Assembly: GCA_037157565.1 (NCBI GenBank)
Contig: JAZHRO010000002.1
Location: 33,934,501 to 33,998,500 of the forward strand
Length of the DNA stretch: 64,000 bases
Direction: 5' to 3'
Origin: Thalassia testudinum
Taxonomy: Eukaryota; Streptophyta; Magnoliopsida; Alismatales; Hydrocharitaceae
Below are positions 43,444 to 54,693 of this stretch, one piece after another; within the stretch, counting starts at the first letter, position 1, and every line of letters starts with the position of its first letter. The notes beneath the pieces were generated by a model. That model saw only the letters and a list, made by a program, of their open reading frames with translations. It made no database searches and was not told the DNA's origin. The translations under genes were made by a program, and so were the position numbers.

Positions 43444-45191
43444 TACCCCCATGCCTATCTTTTGCTAGTCCCTAGCAAAATTAAACTATATGCTTTGTAT
43501 AAAAGCAGAATTAGGATTAGATCGCTTAGGTCTAAGTCGTTTATTAACAATAGAAAATTGCAACTAAGGTCCTAAACTACAAAAACTCAACAGTACCCGG
43601 GTGCCTGCCAGAATGCAAACCGCCCAAGTCCTCGCCTTATTTGAGAAGGGAAGATACATTTTTTTTATTTTTCTTCTTTTCTAGTTTTTTTGTACTTTTG
43701 GAGTTTGAGAGTTCCGGGATAACTTTTTACGGCTACCCGACCCGCCCATGACTCGAAAAGGACTCTAAGTACTAAGCATCTTTGTGAAAAAGTGATAGAC
43801 TCACAAAACGACCATTAAGACAGACTTCGGGTTTCTACGACCCTAGGTGACCTTGCCTAAAGGTTTATCATTACGATCGGTAGCTTTCTCCCTACATCTT
43901 TTATTTATGGGGTCAACACAAGAGCGAACCCAGTGTATATCTCCCCGGTTTATTCTACTTCCCCACTTCTTGCCAAAGTGTTTTGGGAATTCTTGCGCAT
44001 TTTTTTGTGAGCTGGGTTCTAGACAACCGGCCGATGAGCTGTTACCACCGACAACTTTCTAGCCATACTCATGCAGTGAAGTGTGGTTTTATTATTATTA
44101 TTTTTTTTACTTTCTCCTTTTTCTATTTTTTTTCTTTTCTTTTTGAGTGTTTCTTCTTTTTTCTTTTTTTTTTTCTAGGTAGGTGGGCTTCCCTGATCTA
44201 AGATTTACCTAAAGGCAGTACAACGATAATGATCTTGTGGCTGGGCTCTGGACAACCGGCCAATGAGCTGTTACCACCGACAACTTACCAGCCATACCAT
44301 CCAAGTCGGTCCATTAGCTACCCAATTTCCGTAAAAATCACCGGAAAGTAAGTCAGTGTGAATAGTGTGTAGATGCTTAGCCTTAAAATGCCCCCAAATC
44401 AGGGGACGGGTTGATAAGTCACATACTTATCATCCCAAATTATTTACCAAATTAAAATGAATTTTAATTGGCGAGGACTCCAGACTAATTTCACATTCGA
44501 GTGGACACCTGGGCTAATTAAGGCCGAAGACCTGAAGAGTCTAAGTGTTTAGGTCCTCCCGTATCATTTCTTAAAGTTAATAACTTCCAAATGCCTAAGT
44601 TCTCTTTTCCTAATTTCTTTTTTTATCTTTGTTCAAATTTTCATTTTTTTTTAATTTTATAAGAAACTAAAAGAAATTCTATGGAGTTAACATAATGATT
44701 TCAGAAATTGATTATCCATCCCCCCAAGCCTAAATGATGCAATGTCCTCATTGTAAAAATAAACACATGAAAAGGGCGGAGTAAACAGAACATCACCTGA
44801 GTGTCGTGAAAATCCGGTCAGCTCCGTAGAGAGAAGAGTGTATACACACGTGCTAAGTTTAATGCCTTCAGCTAGGCATAACATACATACAAAGAAGCAA
44901 TTGAGAATTCACAAGTGCGGGTCAGAATCAAAATAAAAATATTGATCCTCAAACCCACCAACAAAATATGTCCACAGGCGTGGACCAGATTATGGTGCAG
45001 CTCCATGCCCCAAGTTGGAGTGGTTCTCAGGTTCTGGATGAAAATCACCTAGAATCGAAGGTTGTTGTGTTTGTGGGGCCGGGCCTACAGTTTAGTGGTG
45101 TGCAGCCCAAGACCAAACTGTCAGACAATGGGTAAAGATGGTTCAATAGGTGCAGTTGTCCACTTAACATCTAGCTCAGAAAAATAATCAG
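43444..45191 (-). other. 3' region of element B with polypurine tract and stem-loop
   Basis: Polypurine tract GGCATGGGGGTA (sense) abuts 43443. TTTTGCTAGTCCCTAGCAAAA at 43460-43480 is a perfect 9-bp stem with a 3-base loop, apart from that only noncoding sequence. The 59-bp module of A recurs at 44011-44069 and 44240-44298. Pyrimidine runs at 44086-44180 are A/G-rich in sense. The motif CTAAGTTTAATGCCTTCAGC is at 44852. A second HHQL-like tail may lie near 44980 but is out of frame. Confidence 0.65.
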
Positions 45192-46578
45192 TTATTTTAA
45201 GCTTGGGTTGCATGTGAAAGAAATTGTAAGGGTCCTGGTAGAAGTAGGTGGTTTTAGGTTAATAGGTACCCTTAGATCCAAAATCAAACTTCCCTCAGAA
45301 TTAGCCTCCCAAATTTTTATTTCAGCAATTCTATCCTCCAACATCAAGGGCTCAGGCTTCGGGACCTCTAGCATATCATTCACCCCATATGATTCTCTCA
45401 AGTCCAGAAATCGTGGTTGAACCAAGATTGACTTGGGCACAAAGATCTCAGAAGTCAGCTCTTCGGGGTGCAGATGAGGACTGGGGTCACTGATTGAATC
45501 ATCAAGATTCGGATCCTCCAAGTTAACCCCAACCGAATCCAAATCTTCAATGAATGGGCTATCAAATGGTTCATCAGATTCCTCATGCACATTTGTCTTA
45601 CTAAAATCATTTTCCTTATATTCAAGTGAGACTTCACCTAAAGATTCTTCACCCTCAAAGTCAAAGAATTGATGATCCTCATTTATATATGTCTCAAATC
45701 CATAAATCGTTTCATGATCCAAGGAGACAATTTTCTTCATTTCCTGACTTGGGGATCTCGAGTGAATCAATCAGTTCATCCTCAAAGGGTTGCTCTAGAC
45801 CAATCTGGTCTTCTCCAGTCTCCGAATATGTATCCCCCTCGACAGGCACCTGAGTGGGTTCAAACATTGGCTCTCTTGAAGAGGGTTCATCTTAAGAATC
45901 ATCCCAAGATTTGACTAGTGCAACCACAAATTTCATCCTCAACCTCGACAATTTCACAAGAAGAAACTCACCTAGGTCCCAATCCCTAGCACTTTGGAGC
46001 AAATCCAATAGGGAACTATTAAGTTCATCAATCATTTTGATCATAAGCTCCAGTGCTTCAGTGCATGGTGTTGGCTAGGCTTCTAAAGATTGTATAGTGT
46101 TCCTCAAATTAGCCAACACTTTATCTTGGATCTGGTTCACCTGAACCGACTAGTTCGATTCAGGTTTGGGTGAGTTTGGGTTGAATCTAGGGGAGTCAAG
46201 ATGTCGAGGTTCTCGAGTCCCTCCCTGAAAGTAGGTCATTATAGGCTGTTCAAAGGATGGTGGTGACCTATATTCAGTTGAATACTGGGGAAGGTAGGTG
46301 TTATAATCATGATATCCATCCTAATTGTAGATCAGGCTGGTTTGGTCATCAAAGGATGGAGATCCATAATCATTATAGCTCTGGCAAGGATAATAATCAT
46401 AATCTTGTTGTCCAGGGTTAGGCCCTGGACACTGAGGTCTGGCTTCATATCCCCAATCAAAGTCATCCCGGCTAGTGGATGGGTAATTACAAGTCAAGTC
46501 AGGATAGTAATCATCTTGGGGATAAGTGGTGGTAGGAGGATAGGATGTGAAATGTGTGTAGGATGTGGAAGGGTACAT
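45192..46578 (-). pseudogene. Element B ORF, broken relative of the A protein
   Basis: From MYPSTSYTHFTSYPP the minus frame runs through DYYPDLTCNYPS and FDWGYEARPQCPG, both close to A. A stop at 46321 follows; the same frame continues with stops through VQVNQIQDKVLANLRN, TPCTEALELMIKMID and FLLVKLSRLRMKFVVAL, nearly identical to A's helical region. After a frameshift it is open again at 45770-45192 (LVQPRFLDLRESYGVND; EIKIWEANSEGS). The homology over the whole length with A gives the best evidence that A's ORF is a real protein rather than a chance frame. Confidence 0.8.
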
Positions 46579-46623
46579 GGTAGAAAAGGAGGGAAAATGG
46601 AGAAGAGAAAAGGTGCCCTGCAA

Positions 46624-47817
46624 TACAAAAATACAAGCTTGTCCTTAGGTTAGGGTAGCCTAAAGGTCTACAGACTCTCAGAATCCGTCCTAAGATTATG
46701 GATAATTTACTCTACTTATGTCTAGGCAATCCAACCAGTTAGAAGGAGGGACTGGGGAGAATGTTCTTCCTTTGGCTTGCACCTCCGGTTCCTAGTGTAC
46801 CCCCTAGCCGTGGTTGTTTGACGCTACTCCCCTAGCTAGAAATCAGATTGACTAGTATAAGCAGGTTAATCATGAACAATCTCAATCTAGATCCCAACAA
46901 GCGAACCAGTCCTTAGGGCCAACGTCTAATCAATTTTAGTTAGGCTTTGGACAATGGTGCTTCAGGAATGTGATGGGCCCTTTAGATGGGTTGTGCCCTT
47001 AATGATCAGTTAAAATGTGTGTGCGTGCACAACCAGGGTTTTCAAACAAGGTTATTTGATGATGTGTCTTTTAGGGTTTAACCTTGTTTAGTAGCTTTTA
47101 GGGTTTAATTCTTAGGTTGGTTCAATCAAGGTTTAGTAGAACACTCCAAGTTTTGATAGTTACAGGTAATGATATGTTCCTTTAAAAATAAAAAATAACG
47201 TGGAGTGCCTGGTTTAGCCCTAAGAATCAACCCTAAGTGGAAAGTTACTTGATGGATCAGTTTTAGATTGAGTGGTGCAGCCCAAACAGCTCAATCAATT
47301 GTCCTGTTGCACCATTTAGTTAAGGCACACAAGAATGTTTAACCTATTCAGATTTCTACTCACTTATGTGTATTGAGTTGAAGTGTATCGGGTCCACAGG
47401 TCAGATCCCGGTTAAGTGGTAGAATCAAAGTGATTGTGCGCCTTATGATAAGAAGTTGTGGGTGTTAAGTGTGTAGCTTTCAGTTAAATCCCACAAGAGA
47501 AGAATATATTTTTTTATTTTTTTATATATGCAGGTGGGTGAGGTGAGTGAAGTGACAATCAAACAACCAAAATCTACCCTAGGGTTTATGCAAAGCACCT
47601 AAGTTGATTTGAGTTTGAGTTATTAGGTTATGGAATGAAAACTAAGGTGGGGGTGGTGTGGGGGACACTTACAAAACACTCTACCCACACTTTACTCTTG
47701 TCTACCACACTTGGATCTCCATGCTAGGGTTCTTGCAAGACAATAGATCAGAGATAAGCGGGGTTAGTGTTATGTAAATGCAAAGAAGCGCAATAAACAA
47801 TAAAGTAAATTCTGTTG
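46624..47817 (-). other. 5' leader of element B
   Basis: No gene. The leader block with hairpin GGT-GCAA-GCC is at 46774-46783, in the same surroundings as in A (CCTCCGGTTCCTAGTGTACC). The rest is AT-rich with phrases shared with A. Confidence 0.6.
46774..46783 (-). promoter_or_regulatory. GNRA-loop hairpin in leader (B)
   Basis: Sense GGT-GCAA-GCC; the U-G closing pair replaces C-G of A, so the stem stays possible. Confidence 0.45.
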
Positions 47818-47835
47818 CCCGTGGCAATGGCACCA
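47818..47835 (-). other. Primer-binding site of B, tRNA-Asp type, degraded
   Basis: Minus strand TGGTGCCATTGCCACGGG; complementary to tRNA-Asp with extra changes in the middle. Confidence 0.65.
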
Positions 47836-47838
47836 AAA

Positions 47839-49340
47839 TGGTCGGGCATGTTTTGCGTGTTAGAAATCGGGGTTACAAGTAACCCATCATCGTAGTTGCA
47901 AAACACGTCATCAGATAAAATTTATACTGAAACTCCAAGGGAGTCCCAGGTTGAACATTGGGAGGTGATGTTTACTTTAAGTGAAAACCACGCTTCGATT
48001 CGTTTCTTTTTGGTATTTTAGGTTTTTGTTATTTCTTTTGTATTTTTGTAAGAAGAAAACAAGCAAACGTATCACAAGATAGAGATGTGGAACAAATTTG
48101 ATATATATTACTTCCAATGTCAATTACAATAAATTATGAAAGCATAAAAAGAGAGGGGGCAAGAGGAAATCTCCCGAATCGGCTATTCAGTGAGATGACG
48201 GCGCCTAGCGGAAGCTCGGACGAAGGAGGTGAGGAGCGGGACGACGGAGGTGAGATGTAGGAAGACATCGGGTTGAGGAAAGCTTCGGCGTGGCTCCGGA
48301 ATGGAGGTGAGAAGACGGAGGTGATTTGCTACTAGAATGGAGGTGGGAGGACGGCTCCAAGGTGACCTATGAAGGGGGATGGGAAGTTGGAGTATTTGGT
48401 GGGGCAGAGGTTCACTACACTAATAGGTGCCTTGGGAGCTTGAGAAAAAGCTCTAATGGAGCGTTGGTAGGCTTGCTAGAGCTTGGGAGTAGGTGAGAGT
48501 AGAGTAGATAGAGATGGCTTGGAAGGGAGGGGGTGTAGGTCCTTTTATAGTGGAGGAGAAGAGACAAAAATAGGTATGGGACAATTAGTGACATCCAGGC
48601 CGTCACTGGAAGCGTCGCTGTAGGTAACCCATGGCCGCTCATGCCCGCTTAAGCCCAAGGCTAGATTTGTTAGCGGGCGAAGAATTAGCGACGACTAAAA
48701 ATGTCGCTGTAAGTCCAGTTCATGCATCGCTGTGGGTCCAACTCACGCATAGCTGGCGCTGCTCCCCCTCCTTGTCGCGCGCGCGAGCGTGCCCACGCGC
48801 TAGCGTTGCACTGTGCGCATGCGCGCCTACGCGCGTGTGGTGTCGCATGCATGCATTGGGTGGCCTGGGCTGCACCCGTGGCGTAGTCTGGGCCGTCCAT
48901 CTTCTTGTTGTTGTAGAGGCTGCTACAGAGGTCGGATTGAGTCGATTTTCATGCCGTTAGGCTGCGTTCGTCGACCCAAATCCATCCGCATGGTTAGATT
49001 TGTCATTTGAAGCTTCGAATTATGTCTCCTAATCCCTTGGCCATTGATCTTCCTCGGACTATATATGGTGCTACGAGATTCCGATAGAGGCAATTTCAGA
49101 GGTGTTGGACTCCGATCGTCATCTTGATGAGATCCATATAATTGGATCATCAATTCAAGGGGCCAAAATAAATATCCTTCTCTCCAAATCAAAAAAAGGA
49201 TGCAATTAACCTAAATTACATACAACTACTCTAAATACAGAATGATGAATGCCATGCAATATTTATACTATGAAATGCAAATCTAACCCTAGAAACATGC
49301 ATGAATAGGCATTTTACCCTCAACAAATGTGTTTACATTA
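47839..49340 (-). repeat. 5' LTR of element B
   Basis: Partner of 41889-43443. TATA box on the minus strand at 48542-48550 (CTATAAAAG). A weak version of the tRNA-complementary motif (ATCATCGTAGT) is at 47886-47896. Confidence 0.9.
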
Positions 49341-49809
49341 GCCAGTTTGAATGCTGAAGGATCTCCAGGCCCGAATGGGTTTCAAGTCTTTTTCTACAAG
49401 GAATTTTCTAACATGGTTAAAGGGGATGTGATGGATGTTATCAAAGAGTTCCAATGTGGCAATTCAGGCATGGAGAGAATAAATAAATCGTACTTGTTCC
49501 TACTGCCGAAGAATAATGGGGCAGAGAGATTGTCGGATTTCAGACCTATCGCACTTTCAAACTCGATCTAGTTGATAATTCGTAAAGTGTTGGCAAATCG
49601 ACTAAAAAGAGTCTTGTCAGACTTAATTAGCCAAGTGCAATCGGCCTTCCTTCCCAATAGATCGCTATTGGAGTCCTTCATAGTGGCGCAAGAGATGGTG
49701 GCTAGGTGGTGCAGAAGAAGAAGTAAAGCATACATGTAGAAGGTGGACTTTCGTAGAGCATATGACTCAGTTGCGTGGTCTTACCTATGGGAGATTTTCA
49801 GGAGGATAG
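49341..49809 (+). pseudogene. LINE reverse transcriptase, N-terminal part
   Basis: SPGPNGFQVFFYKEFSN, SYLFLLPKNNGAERLSDFRP, QSAFLPNRSLLESFIVAQE and VDFRRAYDSVAWSYLWEIFR follow in one frame with two stops, the N-terminal palm and finger motifs of a plant L1 polymerase. It is cut after WEIFRRI by solo LTR I. Confidence 0.9.
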
Positions 49810-51617
49810 TGATGACGGCAGATTCACACGTGGAAAGGGTTCGAGTTTCGAAAACCCGTCGTCAAAGTTCAATTCGAGAGAAAATCCATCGATCAGATAA
49901 AATTTATAACCAAAACTCGAAAAGTGAGTCCCAAGTCGAATATGGGAAGGCGAACATTTGGTTTACAAAATCTGCATTTTGCTTTTTATTTATTTTTGTC
50001 ATTTTTATCTTTTTTTATTTTTTTGATATTTTTAGCAAGCAAAAGATTAGGTTAATGAATTCTTATCTAACTAATCTGCTTGCAAAATATAAGAGAGAGA
50101 GAGAGAAACAATCACATATCTCAACAAGTAATTTTACAACTATGAAAGCAGGAAAAACTACACTAGAAAGCAGTAAAGATAGATGGAGATGAGAAGAACC
50201 CCCCTCAATGGTTGCTCGAAGGACGACTCTCTCTGACATCTCCTGGAGGAAGGTGGTAAGGAACGAGACGAACGAGGACGGAGGGTGGGGTAGGACGGCA
50301 TCGCAGCGAGGATCTTCTTCCCGAAGGGAGGTGAGAGGGCGGCCGTGGGATGCTCCACAAATGGGGATGAGAGACAAGAACAAATGTTTGTTTTCTACTC
50401 TAGAGGAGCATCCTAGGCTTGGGACAAGCTCTTTGTAGAGCATTAGAGGTGGTGAAAGAAAGAAAGGAAGAGATGGTGAAGAATGGAGGTGTAGGGGTCC
50501 TTTTATAGTGGAGGGAAGAGGAAGAAATTCGTGTAAAGGGTTGTAGTGATAGTTGCAAGCGTCACTAAAGACCCCTACAACTATCACTAAAGGTCACACC
50601 CCCACCGGTCACGCACACAACTATCCTCGTGCTTGTAGGCAGGATCAGGCGAGGATGAATCTTGATAGTTGGATCGCCGATGGATGATCCAGATTTCATG
50701 TGCATCGCCTGTTCGAGATCGCCCCCGCCGGCATATGATAGAGCATCCATCTGCGCAAGTGATCTTGCATGCACGAATCACGCGCATTGAGCAGTGCCAC
50801 GTGGTAAAGACTCCACCGCTTGATGGCATCCAACAAGCGCAATCGAATCGTGCTTGCACTCGCGAAATTGGGCGCAGCGGCTGGGCTTCGAATGCGCGCT
50901 CGTTGGATGAGAGAGAAAGCTCCATCCGCTGTGCTGAGGGCGACGCTGTGCCGCTCTTAGGATTTAAGGCCACTCACCCACGACCGTTGGATTTTGATCC
51001 AACGGTCGAGATCGCGCAAGGCCATCTCTTCGCTTGGCTTGAGGTTGGTGGAGCAGTGCTTGGACAGCCATTGGATTCAAATCCAATGGTCGATATTTGT
51101 GAGATCAGATTGGGTGGACTATTGGCCAATGTTGGGAGGCCCAGATGGCACCATGTGGCACCATCTGAGTCGTCCATCTTCTTTCTATTGCAGAAGGTGC
51201 CACGGTGATCGGATTGAGATGATTTCCATGTTGTCGGACTGCAATCGTTGCTCTAGATCCATCCGTATAGTTAGATTTTTCATCCAAAGCCCGTAAGGAT
51301 GTCGCATTGCCCCCTGGCCATTGATCTTCCTCGGATCTCATAAGGTGATACGGAATTCCGATTAGGACGATCTCAAAGGTGTTGGACTTCGATCATCATC
51401 CTAATCAGATCCGTACAATCCGATCATCAACTCGAGGCCCTGAAATAAATCTCCTTCCCTCCTGGCCATAAAAAGGATGTAATTAACCTAAAATATACAC
51501 AGCTACTCTAAATGCAGGATGATGCATGCTATGCACTATTTATAACATGAAATGCAAATCTAAGCCTAGGAACATGCATGAATAGGCATTTTATAATCAA
51601 TAGTTGTGTCTACATCA
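49810..51617 (-). mobile_element. Solo LTR I in the LINE reverse transcriptase
   Basis: A single minus-oriented LTR of about 1.8 kb. The end TGTGTCTACATCA at 51617 is clear. The start is best placed at TGATGACGG (49810), but the flanking five bases (GATAG and AAGAG) do not form a clean duplication, so the left edge is uncertain. U5 signature at 49929, TATA on the minus strand at 50500-50508, inverted repeats CCGTTGGATTTT/ATCCAACGG (50985-51006) and CCATTGGATT/AATCCAATGG (51068-51089). LINE motifs resume on the right. Confidence 0.75.
50544..50589. repeat. Stem-loop upstream of TATA in LTR I
   Basis: TAGTGATAGTTG (50544-50555) and CAACTATCACTA (50578-50589) are perfect 12-bp inverted arms. 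The loop includes GCGTCACTAAAG, so it is the counterpart of the A and G stem-loops. Confidence 0.75.
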
Positions 51618-51938
51618 AAGAGGATTCCCATTGCTCTGGATACTGTGGATGAAAAGATGTATTGTTACCTCATCTTTTTCACCTCTGATTAGTGGGAGGC
51701 TGTGCGGGGCTTGGATACAACCTCAATGTGGAGTGCGACAAGGGTGTCCCTTGGACCCTTTAATTTTCAACCTAGCTATGGATACCTTGGTTCAATTTAC
51801 TTGTAAGCTGGCCAATGCAAGTATGGTGAGGGGTTACTCTATGTCCAATTCCAGGGCACTTGCACCAATTCTGCAGTACGCCGACGATACAGTGTTTTTT
51901 GTAGAAAGAGGGAGAAATGAGGTGGAGACTGACAAGAC
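51618..51938 (+). pseudogene. LINE reverse transcriptase, catalytic part
   Basis: GFPLLWILWMKRCIVTSSFS, LISGRLCGAWIQPQCGVRQG, CPLDPLIFNLAMDTL and ILQYADDTVFF. The YADD box holds the two catalytic Asp residues, which are intact here. It is cut right after by the LTR of element D; the rest of the LINE, including its poly(A) end, would lie right of the window. Confidence 0.9.
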
Positions 51939-52502
51939 TGAAAATCACGCATTTTGAAAAACAACGTCGAAAATCGTAGTATAGCCGTGCTAAACCCTTG
52001 ATCAAAATATTTAATTATTTAAGAAACTTGCTTAGATTTAATTCTTTTTACAACATGAGTCCCAGTCGTTCGTCTCTGGGAGGCGTGAAAACAAGTTGAG
52101 ATTTGAATCGACTTTTCTAACCTAAATCTAAACTAACCTAATATGTTTGTCTTTTTTGTGTTTTTTGATTTTTATTTCGAAACACAAAACGAAACCTAGA
52201 TCTAGACGTGCTACCTAAAACCTAAGTGACTACGTGCATCTAAGTGGGCCATGGTGGCCGTGCATAGTGTGAATGAGCCTAAGTAACATGAAGACAAGCA
52301 ATCACAGAAGCAATAATCACGCAATATTATTTATGCATAGAAACAAATGTCAATTAACATCTATACTAGAAAGCATATAAATAGAGGAAATCCCTCACAT
52401 CGGGAAGGTGCCACTAGGGCCATCGGCTATGTGTGAGGGTGTAGGCTAGACCATGGGTATGCAAACCCATCTACACACCTACCAACAAGAGATGGCCGGC
52501 CA
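51939..52502 (-). mobile_element. 3' LTR of element D, left part
   Basis: Starts TGAAAATCACGC and shows U5 signature GAGTCCCAGTCGTTCGTC then CTCTGGGAGGCG near 52061, like C. The tRNA-complementary motif is at 51974-51984 (TCGTAGTATAG). It is interrupted by element C; the remainder is at 62136-63610. Confidence 0.8.
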
Positions 52503-54693
52503 TGTTGGGAAGCATTCTCGCATTTTTGATAAAAGCGTCATAGTATAGTTGCGAAATACGATCCAACAAAGATATTGTTTTGTAAAAAAATAACGAGACT
52601 TTGAGTCCCGGTCGTTCGTCTCTGGGAGGAGTTGCTTTTACTTTTGAAATCGATCTTACTTTACTTTGTTTAGAATCGCATGTCGGTTTGTGATTATTGC
52701 GTATTTAGGTATGACATGCTTAGTTGCAAGAATATTAGGAATTGGAAACAGGCAACTTGAATCACATAAAAAGAATGACAATTATTAAGCTCATGGTGAT
52801 TTCAAACATATAGAGAGAAATATATATATAAAGGCATTCTTCATTCATTCAGCGAGAGAGTTGTTTGCAACATGGAAATCTAGAGGAAAGCTTATCCATG
52901 AATGCTTAAAAATTAAACCTAACTACCAGAAAACGATTGCATACAAGAATCAACGGGGGATTTTGCATGCATCATTGGGGGAGAATTAAGACTATACTAC
53001 TAAATAGTAAATAAAAGCAGTAAATATATGAAAAGCTAAGCTACTAATCTAGCAGAAGGAAGGGCATTCGGAGGTGGTCTCCGATGGCCTTTGAGTGGCT
53101 GAGAGAAGGAGGGGCAGCCAATGGAGCTTAGGCCATCCCTTGGAGAGAGGTTGGGGAGCTGATCTAGCTTCCTGGCGTGGAGATGGTGGCCTCCATGGTG
53201 GTGCTCAACTCATGGAGGTGGAGTGGAGATGGAAGTGGCTAGCCTAAGTGGAATGAATGCCAAGGAAGTGAATGAATGCAAATGGCCACCCATTGGGTCT
53301 TTATATAGACCTAAGGGAAGCTCTCTAGAGAATTATGGAATTCTCTAGAGAGGCCTATGGTGGGAGCTCATGGGAAAGTGAGAGAGAGGGTGGATGGTGG
53401 TTTTTAGATCCACCAAATGTGGATCAAAAAATTGAATGGCTCTTGGTTGCTATTTTTGGCAACCAAGGCAACCACACATGGTAGAGAGTTCTAGAGAACT
53501 CTAGGCTAGGTATTTTCATGTGGATAGTGTGTGTGGGTGTTTGGGTGTGTGTGGGTCGAAACTTAAGTGGCTAGGTTGATTAGGTTAGGTTCTAGTGGGT
53601 TTAGGTCAAGGTATGTCTCAAATTAGGGTTATAAACCCTAACTCACTAAGGTAAAGTGCAATTAAACTTAATACAAGTTTAATTGAGTGTGTGGAAACTT
53701 AATTGAGAGTAAAACAACTCAATTAATTTAGGTCTAGGTCAATTGGACTCTCACTTAGTCCAATTGGACAGTGTGTGCTGAGATCAGGGCTCAATTGGAC
53801 TCAATGAGTCCAATTGAATAGGCTGATGGAATTGACTAAGATCCAAGTCAATTAGGTTTAGTGAGGACATAATTAGGTCCTTGGGGAGGTCTAGAGGTGA
53901 TGTACTAGGGTTAGGGAACCTTAATTTAGGTTCCTATGGGGTTGGAATTGGGTTTAGGGACCTAGAGATCCAAGACCAAGGCTTAAATCTCAAAATAGGA
54001 ATTCGAGAGCAGTATCGGTCGTCTAATAATAGTGTCAGACATCTTATACTCAAAAATCAAAAGTCCAGACTTGTTGTCTGGACGTCCAATCAGAGTCAGG
54101 AGGGATTTTGGCTCTATTTTGGGTATTCTACAGAAATTGGACGTCTGAAAAAGTGTCTGGACGTCCAATAACACTGCAGAAGTGGATTTGAGGTGTGCGG
54201 GAGATGGCTAAGGGTCCTGGACATCCTGTAACTTATCTGGACGTCTAGATAAGGGTTGGAACTGGGGTTTTTGGGCTTCTTAGGGTGTTGTGACCTAATC
54301 TAAGGGTGGCTAAGGCTTGGGGAGGTCTCTAGGCTATCCTAGGGCTAGGATGGACGTAAGCTCTTCAAATTTTATTGCTTTATTTCTACTTAATGGAATA
54401 GAAAACCTTTAACCCCCTTACATTATTATTCCTACATCTAAACTAGTCCTTTTGCTCCAGCTCTGCTGCAACTCTCGTTATTCTAGATCCAGCTCCAGTT
54501 CCAGCTCTAGATCTGCTTATTGCCTGCAATCAACATAATGCACTTAATCAGTACATTATAACATTATTTCATGCATAACTAAAGAAGGGCAATAAAGATG
54601 CAGATAATGCGTATGTATGCATGAATAGCCCTAACTTATGCTAAGTCCTAGCTTAATCTAGGTCAATTAAGACCTATGATTGCGACGCAATCA
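52503..54693 (-). repeat. 3' LTR of element C
   Basis: From TGTTGGGAAGC to GACGCAATCA. U5 signature CTTTGAGTCCCGGTCGTTCG near 52600, minus-strand TATA-like CTATATAAAG at 53299-53308, and a cluster of GACGTC palindromes at 54077-54245. The tRNA-complementary motif is at 52536-52548 with two changes relative to tRNA-Asp. Small frames (53881-54171) are not conserved. Confidence 0.92.
54077..54245. repeat. TGGACGTCCA palindrome cluster (C, 3' LTR)
   Basis: TCTGGACGTCCAAT (54077), TTGGACGTCTG (54136), TCTGGACGTCCAAT (54157) and TCTGGACGTCTAGAT (54233) occur within 170 bp. The second LTR has the same cluster at 61525-61705, and D a diverged one at 63020-63165. Confidence 0.8.

Larger units (their letters stand above)
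41889..49340 (-). mobile_element. Element B: complete non-autonomous relative of A
   Basis: 7.45 kb, LTRs at 41889-43443 and 47839-49340, perfect duplication GCCAG (41884-41888 and 49341-49345). Excision restores the LINE reading MEAMAS-LNAEGSPGPNGF. On the minus strand it has primer site, leader, broken ORF, 3' region and polypurine tract in the same order as A. The right terminus is TTA instead of TCA. LTRs differ more than those of A. No gag or pol. Confidence 0.92.

Noticed and set aside
50544..50589. A MITE or other small DNA transposon inside LTR I
   Set aside because: The inverted arms are short, have no target duplication, and equivalents occupy the same LTR position in A and G.
53881..54171. 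96-codon frame in the LTR of C
   Set aside because: It is broken in the partner LTR (61320-61620) although the DNA is nearly identical, and it runs against the element's direction.
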